Source: Diphasiastrum complanatum
Taxonomy: Eukaryota; Streptophyta; Lycopodiopsida; Lycopodiales; Lycopodiaceae
Direction: 5' to 3'
DNA length: 64,000 bases
Assembly (NCBI GenBank): GCA_029204225.1
Contig: CM055094.1
Span: 20,623,407 to 20,687,406 of the forward strand
Shown: positions 56,800 to 64,000 of the stretch, in pieces
How positions within the stretch are numbered: the first letter of the stretch is position 1
Layout of the letters: the number at the start of each line of letters is the position of its first letter
Made by a program: the position numbers and the translations under genes
Notes under the pieces: generated by a model
Databases searched by the model: none
Told to the model about the DNA's origin: nothing
Seen by the model: the letters and a program-made list of their open reading frames with translations, nothing else

Positions 56800-57690
56800 A
56801 TGTCTAAATATCATCTCCATATTGATCTTCCCATAGAATATGCTCCACTGTCGAGAAAAAATCTGAAAGGATCCACCTTACCATATCACCAAAGGACGAA
56901 AGACAGGAAACATTGGCATCTATGGGTTGATGGATGTTTGTATCCAATCGATCCAAGCTCAATGCAACATCCAAATTTTAGATCGGTCACACAACTCATA
57001 CTGTGTTTGTGTGAAGGACACAATAGTCTATTGGGTTATTGTGAAAGATTGAAAAGTTATGGCATTACTTATTCAATGAAAAAAATCCATTGTTTGGAAA
57101 ATATGTTGAATGGTTTGCTTATTGACTACCGAGAAAAAGAAACGTTTTTTTTGCAAACAAAAGAAGAAAATGAAATCTTGAAGATAGATAATTCTTGTTT
57201 GCAAGATATTATATTAAACATCAACCAAGAAACTGACAATATGAAACTAATTGTACAAACATTGTGTACCTCATATTGTCAAATAAATGTAGAAGTAAAT
57301 ACATTATGGAAGACAATACTGAACAATAAGCGAAAAAGGGTTATTTTAAAAAGTACTGAGAGCTCTCAACAAGTGGGGGTCAACGGAAAAAAAAAATATA
57401 TGTTTTCAAGTAGGATTATGTTTTAAACTATTCATGTGTTTTGTTTCATCTAGCACATCAATGGTTGTGAATTGTTTTTTCCTAAATCTTATTTTTATTT
57501 TGCAGAGCAGCTTTAGTCACCAATGAAAATCCGAAAGACAAGGACATGATTGGAAAGTCTTTGAGTGCAGTACTTACAGCCAAGTCAACGACGAGTCTAC
57601 TTGGAAATCAACGATATTCTCAAATCGAGCCCAAGATTGCAGAGGCCCTTATGGGCGAAGTCGGCAAGATCATTGACCGAAAATTGATAA
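56800..57690 (+). pseudogene. Unknown coiled-coil gene F, copy in palindrome 3 right arm (3'-truncated)
   Basis: Exon 1 is open from MSKYHLHIDLPIEYAPLSRK at 56,800 past the coiled coil (EENEILKIDNSCLQDIILN; SYCQINVEVNTLWKTIL) to the intron donor at 57,410. The 208-codon frame reads into the intron. The 96-nt intron (57,410-57,505, GTAGGA...TTTTGCAG) leads to ALVTNENPKDKDM, KSTTSLLGNQRYSQIEPKIA and EALMGEVGKIIDRK, where the copy is cut at about 57,690. Exon 1 here is the best evidence that F was a translated protein. No recognised family. Confidence 0.5.
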
Positions 57691-60104
57691 AAGGTGTATG
57701 CTATTTTTTTCCATTTGAAAAATATAAAAAATATCTTTACAAAGGGTCTTTTTTGGATTTAGAACTTCTCTAATGTAATGAAAATCTTAGTAGGCAGTTC
57801 CTCCATGTATGCTTTAGAGTATCTAAAAAATAAAGAATCTACATTTATTTCTGATTCAGATAATCGGTTCAAAGAACATCATAGGTGGCCGAGTGCTATT
57901 TTGGATGGAAGGACACCTTTTGAGATGCTATTCAAGAGGAGGCCGAGTGTCAATTTTCTAAGAACCTTTGGATGCACATGCTATGTCAACATTACTCTTG
58001 ATGATAGAACCAAGGAGGATCCATCTTCAAGAAGAGGTATTTTTGTTAGACATAGTGAGGTGAGTAAAGCCTACAAGGTTTACATTCCTTCTACTAACAA
58101 AGTGATTGTCGGTAGAGATGTCATTTTTTATGAGGGAAACATTCCAAAGGTGTCTTCAAGCATGATTTATGGTAAAGTAGATGGATCTAACATTCTTGAT
58201 GTTGATGAGCAGGATCCTACTTTGGATGGTGATGATGATGGACCTTCATCAAGTCAAAAGCCAAGGAGAACATCAAGAGAAAGACAAGTACCTTCAAGGC
58301 TCACATATGATCAAAAGGGTAAGCAAGTAGTTTCTGGAAATTATGTTGCTTTCCTAACCTCTTTGGATGAGCCTACAAGTGTAGATCAAGCAAGGAAAAA
58401 AGAGGAGTGGATCCAAGCAATGGATCTTGAGTATCGATCTCTTATGAAGAGTGGAACATCTTTTGGAGGATCTTCTTGTGTACATGGAGCTATGCAAGTG
58501 GATGGATGTTATCTTGCTGTAAAATCAAGTAATGGATCTGGAAAACAAATTTTGTTCAATGACTTTGATGGTCAAGTTGAAGATCAAGAGGTTGATCTCA
58601 AAGCGCTTCAACTAGTCAAAAGGGAAGTTGGCAATTTGGAGCTAGTCAAGAGCATCAAAGGAGAGGTAATTGGCAAAGGTGTTATGGATCTGTTTTTGCA
58701 GCATATTGAAGACTCAAGTAAGGTTAAAGGAGCAGCAAGGAAGTGTTGTTCAAGTTTACTTTACTTGTTCTGTCTCATGTTTGAGCAATTTCATGTGGAT
58801 GTGTGCAAATTGTCAAGATATGGTAAAACTAGCTACATTGGTGAGCATTGTTTTGATGTTGGATTTGTACTAGCATTTTTGGCTGATTTTGCTGATGAAA
58901 ATGAGGCTATTGGAGGTTCATTATGTCACTCATCCATGGCCAAGTTCTCAAGTGTTGAGCTACTTGGTGCCAATACTTGGAGATTGTCAATTTTTGGTGA
59001 ATTCATGGTCATTTTCTTGTGTCAAGTAGATCTTGAAGATGGAGTAGTGCAAACTACTTGGTTTATGGAGTCATGTGGTGCTGGATTTGCATCATTCATG
59101 TACTCACCTACTCATGGATTTCCAAGGTTTGATGGTTTCTTGTGGCAAGATGAAGATGGAGGCTCATTCATGGAGTATCATGGTGGATACAAGGCAACAA
59201 AGGACACAGAAGGAGGAGACATGCAAGCAAAAGTTGATCACTCACATTTATTGTTTGTTTGTTGTATTTTTCCAGAGAGTTCAGAGTTGGAAGCATGGTG
59301 GAACATTTACATTCTATTTGATTCTTCATGTTCTAGTCACATTTTTACATGTAAAATTGATGTAAGAAATAGTGAAGCATCCCAGGTGGACACTATTCTC
59401 TATATCAATTATGGTTGTTTCTATTTTGAGCATTACATGATCATTGAAAGGAGGTCTATTCTTAGGAAGAAGATCATTCTTATGATGGATCAAAGTTCTA
59501 TTGGCAAAAACTATGCTAGGAGCATTGGAAACTAGGAAAGCGAGTTTTGAGGTACATCATTGGAACTCGAGATTTTGGCATATTGTATGAGGCATCATCA
59601 CCTAATCTTTTTGGATTTTCAGATTCGGACTATGCTGGAGATGTAATGGATTGGAAATCCATTAGTGCTTATTGTATTTTCATAGGTGATGGAGCTATAT
59701 CATGGATTTCAAAGAAACAAGCCACTATCTCATTGTCATCTAGTGAGGCCGAGTACAAAGCTCTTACACATTGCACAAAGGAGATGGTATGGATCAAAAG
59801 GATGATCAAGGATCTTCACTTGCTGGATTTTTCAGAGAGCCCAATCATCTTTTGTGAAAATCAATCAGCCCAAAGAATGTCATCCAATCCTATCTTTCAT
59901 GCTAGGAGCAAGCATATTGAGATACAATATCATTTTGTGAGGGAGCGAGTCATTGCAAAGGAGGTGGAGTTTCAACATGTGTCTTCAAGGGAATGTGTAG
60001 CTGATATCTTCACCAAAGCATTGGGAAAAGACTTGTTCATGAAGCATAGGACTTCACTTGGAGTATTATCAAAGTCTATGCTAAAACTAGTTGAAGAGGG
60101 AGTG
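57691..60104 (+). mobile_element. Non-autonomous Ty1/copia derivative, interior (5'-truncated, RT replaced)
   Basis: The 585-codon frame 57,778-59,535 starts in the C-terminal part of copia integrase (RWPSAILDGRTPFEMLFKR; LRTFGCTCYVNI; FVRHSEVSKAYKVY; VIVGRDVIFYEG) and the acidic pre-RT linker (QDPTLDGDDDGPSSSQKPRR). From about 58,450 to 59,520, where the reverse transcriptase should be, is an open stretch of some 350 codons with none of the RT motifs. A separate frame, 59,547-60,107, is copia RNase H: FSDSDYAGD, SSSEAEYKAL, RSKHIEIQYHFVRE and CVADIFTKALGK. The 5' LTR, gag and protease are absent. The element cannot be autonomous. Confidence 0.85.
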
Positions 60105-60750
60105 TGAAAGATTCAACTAGTTTCATCACATTTTGCAATATTTCCATATTTGGCATATTGAGGCCAAAACTTGTTTTAGACTTAGAGGTTGACTTTTCAA
60201 AGTTCATTAGTCTAAATTTCATTTGAATAAACACTTTTTGAAAGTGTGGGAAAGATAGAATGCGAGTTTCAGTAGATTCAATTTGAATAAGTTGGGTACA
60301 TTGAATCTAGACCCAAAATTGGTAGGGTTAGCATTTTGCTGGGAAAGCCAAGTGGCCAAATAGGGTTTGGACCTGCTATAAAAGGATGTAACGCGTGGAG
60401 GGAGTCATCTTCTCTCTTATCTATCTCATTTCATGCTTATACATGGTTCTCTTGGGTTCTACTATCCATTGGTGCACTATCTTGGTGATTGCTTGCAATT
60501 CTATGTGTAGAATGATCTATATTTGCTATTTTTGGATCCACACGTGTGAAATACAGTAGCTTGCTGGTTTTGTACGGACAACAATAGTACATAATCATTT
60601 CATTCAAGTTTGATCAAGTTCTATTAGTGTTTGCATCTCAAATTGTGTGTAGATGCTGATTTTTCTACATTGGTGAAATTGGTAGTGTATTTCTCTTTCT
60701 AACCAAAGATCATTCAAGTAGATTGGATCTTAAGGATCTGAAATCTTTCA
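60105..60750 (+). mobile_element. 3' LTR of the copia derivative, 646 bp
   Basis: Preceded by the polypurine stretch GAAGAGGGAGTG. The ends are TGAAAGATT...AATCTTTCA, a 9-bp perfect inverted terminus with TG/CA. A TATA box (CTATAAAAGG) lies at about 60,377-60,386, followed by a likely R start near 60,410. TCCACACGTGTGA and CTATGTGTAGAATG are shared, in order, with the reversed LTR-like region in element K. It looks whole; there is no matching 5' LTR in the window, so age cannot be estimated from an LTR pair. The right flank is gypsy A (minus). Confidence 0.85.
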
Positions 60751-60950
60751 CAGTGAGTACCTCCAAAATCAAACATTATACTTATGTCTTTTCCTAGAAT
60801 ATTGCCTTTAACTTGAAACCATTGATTAGACTTGAAAGAAAGTGTACTGAAGTTACAAGTATATTCACAACCATTTAACAAATCAACTTTCAATTCACAA
60901 CCATTTAACAAATCGACTTTCAATTTACTTGTCGGTAAATCCATCGCCAT
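60751..60950 (-). mobile_element. Ty3/gypsy fragment A, 5' tip, copy 5
   Basis: Minus-strand text KVDLLNGCELKVDLLNGCEY, FSTLSFKSNQWFQVKGNIL and the first residues of the active-site-like DFGGTH, cut exactly at the copia LTR end (60,750). The copia derivative therefore sits in, or was joined at, this gypsy fossil. Confidence 0.65.
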
Positions 60951-60963
60951 GAAACTTGATGAT

Positions 60964-61251
60964 TTATTTTCCCTCTCGGATCTCTGTTTGGCATGATGCC
61001 CAAGTTTGTTGGCAAGCAGTAGCTTCTAGTTCATCAAAAAATAGATTTTTTATCTTATTATTTTTTGGCTTTTCATTCTTAGGCTTTTGGGCTGATTGGC
61101 CGTGCATGCTCTTCCATGAGGCAATCACGGTGCTATCATAGGCTTTAGCTATTCGGATAGCATCTTTCAATGTGGAGGACATTCCCTTTGCACTCCTTTT
61201 GGTAATCGGCTGACAATCCATACTATGAATTGCCACTGTGCCAATTTCCAA
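60964..61251 (-). CDS. Unrecognised 95-codon ORF, copy 2
   Basis: Mirror of 50,072-50,359, open over 95 codons (GTVAIHSMDCQPITKRSAKG; KPKNEKPKNNKIKNLFFDEL). A few residue changes. Not recognised. Confidence 0.35.
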   Translation of the reverse strand: MEIGTVAIHSMDCQPITKRSAKGMSSTLKDAIRIAKAYDSTVIASWKSMHGQSAQKPKNEKPKNNKIKNLFFDELEATACQQTWASCQTEIREGK

Positions 61252-61709
61252 TCAAGTGACCCTTAAGTGATTATTAGAAGCCTTTTTCAAATGGAAAAAA
61301 ATAGCATACACCTCTAAAAGGATACAGTTGCTAGGTCTACAAAGTACTCAACAAAAATTGCTTTTTTTTTTAAGGCTTTCAATTGCCTTAACCCAAAAAA
61401 TAAATTGTGAAAAAGTAATGGCAAACCTGAATGCAATAAAGGAACTTCCAAAATCCCTATTCAAGAGCAAAAAACCCAAAATCTTCCTCCCCCCCCCCCC
61501 CCCCCCTCCCCAATTAATATAACTAGTAACATTATTCTCAAAGCATCTACGATGAGCTACAAACAACACTTGGAGAGTAAAGAATTAGGAATCTGTCAAA
61601 TACTCTTGCATCTAGTATTTGGAAAGTTAGACATAATGATAGTATCATAAGAATGAGTTAGAGAAGCTTGTGAAGCCATCCAGAGGTGTGTTGTTGTTTT
61701 ATTAGTTGC
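61252..61709. repeat. Repeat J-like block, mirror, with C19 homopolymer
   Basis: A C run of 19 at 61,488-61,506, against an interrupted G run at 49,816. It is followed by AATTAATATAACTAGTAACA and TACAAACAACACTTGGAGAG. No gene. Confidence 0.6.
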
Positions 61710-62627
61710 CTAGATACATATCAAGCTACCCCAAATAACCACAGATCTATTATATGAGTTAAACACGGGTCTATATGAGGCAAGGTGTATATATTGCAAA
61801 AAGCGAAAAGGAAGGTCTCCCGTTTTATCATATTTGGACAGATGTGTACAACCGGTAATTGGGTTAAAGGTAATTGTAATATTCAGAAAGTTCACCAAAT
61901 TACATGTGTTGTCATTTATGTCTATCTCAAGGTATTCCAGGGGATAGATCCAAAAAGGATTGTCAGGTGTTCTTGGTTGAGTCTTGTCTAGGAAACATCC
62001 AACCGTATGATTATTGATAAAGCATATATCGTCAATGAACCTGAACGAATATTTGAAGTCGTTTTCAAATTTAATTTCCCCTAATCTTGCAAGCCTCTTA
62101 ATAAACTGCATTTTAAAAAAAGAAAGGTACCAATTACAAGACATTGGTGAATATGAAAAACCCATTGGTATTCCCCCGACCTGTTGCCAAGTATGATCCC
62201 CAAGTCTGATAATGCAATTGTCTATCAAATAGGAATTCCAAATGCATAAGGTATTCTTGCGGTCTATAGTACTCCATTCATATGAACCTGTATTTTTCGA
62301 AACCCATTTAAAATCATTGGTTCCAGATATTCGTTTGTATTTGAGCAATTTGATTTTGGCGATTTTAAATGCCGAACAAATCATTTTAGTCATAATAGTT
62401 TTCAAATCGTCAATCCCGTTCAAAGGAATATTGCTTTTTTGAGGGTAACCTAATTCTTTGCTTGCTGGTTTTTTGAGTTTGTAGTGCAATTTCAGGCTGA
62501 AATTTTTAGCACACAAGGCTTGTAGGAGGGCGAGTTCCTGCATCCATCTAATGTGTGGTTTCGACACATTTTGGTGCTGATTTTTTAGATTTGATACTTG
62601 CTGTTTTTTGTGTCTTTTAGGGCACAT
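61710..62627 (-). mobile_element. Penelope-like reverse transcriptase R, copy 2 (open, 305 codons)
   Basis: Open ORF with RT palm motifs: residues 151-163 GGIPMGFSYSPMS (motif B), 195-203 RFIDDICFI (motif C, catalytic DD at 199-200), 244-253 LVNFLNITIT, and an end block FLQYIHLASYRPVFN. The N-terminal fingers (motif A region) are poorly defined, and no endonuclease (GIY-YIG or APE), protease, RNase H or integrase is visible, so it is a partial polymerase of a Penelope-like or related LTR-less class. It begins MCPKRHKKQQVSNLKNQ just downstream of minisatellite M, 570 bp after promoter G on the same strand. The N-terminus resembles no known domain. Confidence 0.65.
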
Positions 62628-63110
62628 TTAGGATTTGAAAAAGTTTATCTTCTTGGCTAGTTTTTATGGCAAGAGATTTGAGCCCACCTATATATATATA
62701 TAGATCTCTAGGTCCACTCAAGCCTACATGGCACAGGGCCCAGTTGACTTGACATACAAGGTTATGGTAGGCCTACATGGCTTGCCACATGGCAACCCTC
62801 AAGCTTGCATGATTTGCCATGTGGTAGAACTGCGTGGCTTGCCATGTGGTAGTGTGCGATAGGCTTCGCAAATATCAGACCATGTAGGCAGAGCCTGGTT
62901 AGCTTGCCAGCCTATGATGGGCCCACCTGGCTTGCCACGTGGCTAGCCCCAAGCCTGCATGATTTGCCACATGGCAGTCATACGTGACTTGACACGTGGG
63001 CACCTATGACAGCCTTGGTCAATCGCAGGCCTATGTGGCCTGCTACACAAGTCTATGGTAGGCCATGTGGTAAATCACACAAGCCTATGGTAGGACTATG
63101 TGGTTGTAGT
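62628..63110 (-). repeat. Minisatellite M, copy 5
   Basis: Mirror of 48,241-48,720: GCCACATGGCAACCC, GCCTATGATGGGCCCACC, GCTTGCCACGTGGC units and a short (TA)n at 62,690-62,702. Leader-position array between promoter G and R. Confidence 0.75.
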
Positions 63111-63610
63111 TGTAGCCTCAACTCGCCGTATGTTGACCTTTCTGAAATCCCTGGAATCACCGGCCATTGTACAATCTCCGGGAATGGACTTATATAGGAG
63201 AAAAAAGTTGGCACGTGTCAATCCCAGCGACACGTGGCCCAGTCAGTAGCTGACATGTGGAACCACACGTTTGTATACGCATGTGTGAAACTGCACGTCT
63301 GGATCAACACGTGTGGGATCCCACGTGGGGACACATGGCCGAATGGATCAGCGACATGTGTTCTTGCAGGTATCGGCTCGCACGTGTGGTCACGTGGCCC
63401 AATCAGTACCTGACGTGTGGGACCACACTTCTGTATCCACATGTGTGAAACTTGCACATGTGGCCATGTGGTCGGATAGTTTGGTGACGTGTGTTCTGGC
63501 ATGTGTTAGCTCGCACATATGGGCATGCGGCCGAATGGCAGATTGACGTATATTGTAGCACGTGTGGTCTCACATGTGTGGACGGTTGTATTACGCGCCA
63601 TAGATCTGAT
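63111..63610 (-). promoter_or_regulatory. Promoter G copy 4: CACGTG array with TATA box
   Basis: TATA box (CTATATAAG, minus) at 63,197-63,189, with clustered CACGTG/ACACGTG upstream to about 63,600. Several cores have decayed to CACATG here. It points toward M and R. Confidence 0.65.
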
Positions 63611-63659
63611 CCGTTGTTGGATCGACGAGTGTACGGCTTGGGTTTTATTGGTTTTAGCT

Positions 63660-64000
63660 ATATAAATGTTGTTTGATCAGTTAAAACATTTCGCTAAGTT
63701 TTGGATTTTCACTCCCTGTAGCTCTTGGTGTGTGAACCAAATGCCATTCCACCTTAAGATCACCTATTGTAGGAACATTGAGTGGTGTGTCGCTCATATG
63801 ATTCCTAATTATCTCTGGATATTCTGTTTTACTAAAAATCCAAAATAGAATTTCATGATCTTCTTTAAAACCTGTTTGAAACTTGTTTCCTGTCTTTCGT
63901 CCTTTGGTGAGCTGGTAAGGTGGATCCGTTCAGATTTTTTCTCGACAGTGGAGCATATTTTGTGGGAAGATCAATATGGAGATGATATTTAGACATTTTA
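63660..64000 (-). pseudogene. Gene F, internally deleted copy (mirror)
   Basis: On the minus strand the F head (YHLHIDLPTKYAPLSRKNL, from the window edge to about 63,892) is joined to the last exon (FKEDHEILFW to LSEMF, stop at about 63,680). Same deletion as at 47,404-47,720, so it predates palindrome 2. Confidence 0.55.

Larger units (their letters stand above)
55697..57690. repeat. Palindrome 3, right arm (about 2 kb)
   Basis: Mirror of 53,497-55,460, starting TGACTCGGCCCAGTTTGC and ending CGAAAATTGATAAAAGG, where an unrelated 35-bp piece (TGTATGCTATTTTTTTCC) and the copia derivative begin. The two arms can be aligned almost base for base by eye. Confidence 0.85.
60751..64000. repeat. Palindrome 2, right arm (to window edge)
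   Basis: Mirror of 47,397-50,572, in order gypsy A start (-), 95-codon ORF (-), J, reverse transcriptase R (-), M, promoter G (-), F last exon and F head (-). It continues out of the window at 64,000. Confidence 0.85.

Noticed and set aside
57778-59535. The 585-codon ORF as an intact host gene
   Set aside because: Its first part is clearly copia integrase and it is followed by copia RNase H and an LTR; it is a non-autonomous retroelement remnant.

Overview
This window is AT-rich nuclear DNA, most likely from a land plant. Supporting signs are Ty1/copia and Ty3/gypsy remnants of plant type, predicted introns of about 90-100 nt with GT...AG ends, TATA-box promoters, and a histone-fold ORF with features of plant CENH3. 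I cannot name the species or even the division. I see no ordinary single-copy gene, rRNA, tRNA or CRISPR. Almost every base belongs to a sequence that occurs two to seven times in the window, in both orientations, so family letters are used below.

Families: A, Ty3/gypsy protease fragment; B, AT-rich repeat with a conserved 99-nt intron; C, unknown gene preceded by a GCCGAG minisatellite; E, spacer before F; F, unknown coiled-coil gene with a conserved 96-nt intron; G, CACGTG-rich promoter with a TATA box; M, CATGTGGCAAGCC minisatellite; R, Penelope-like reverse transcriptase; J, homopolymer-bearing repeat; D, unknown gene with a tandem-duplicated domain behind a (CT)n tract; H, long dispersed repeat; K, inverted-terminus element containing a reversed LTR.

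Layout. 1-5.3 kb: A, B, C, E, F, then a broken CENH3-like histone gene. 5.3-10.5 kb: M, (GA)n, K, J, D (minus). 10.5-16.9 kb: H, A, B, M, (GA)n, K, H. 17-25 kb: C plus two internally deleted copia copies on the minus strand. 26-28.4 kb: D. 28,453-40,768: a palindrome with arms of about 4.5 kb (H-D-J) around a 3.3-kb spacer (E-F-G-M-(GA)n-K). 40.8-47 kb: C, copia and C again; much of this is a direct repeat of 15.6-20.2 kb. 47.4-64 kb: overlapping inverted repeats holding F-G-M-R-J-A, an open CENH3-like ORF behind a G promoter (51,296-52,605, minus), a second palindrome centred near 55.6 kb, and a copia derivative with a 3' LTR at 57.7-60.75 kb.

The order C-E-F-G-(CENH3 or M-R) recurs at five places, complete or deleted. 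This suggests an amplified multi-gene cassette rather than random nesting. Its CENH3-like histone is the only gene whose family I recognise with confidence. C, D and F match no family I know. Near-identical palindromic arms point to recent inverted duplication. Whether this is a centromere-associated, B-chromosome-like or merely ampliconic region cannot be decided from sequence alone.
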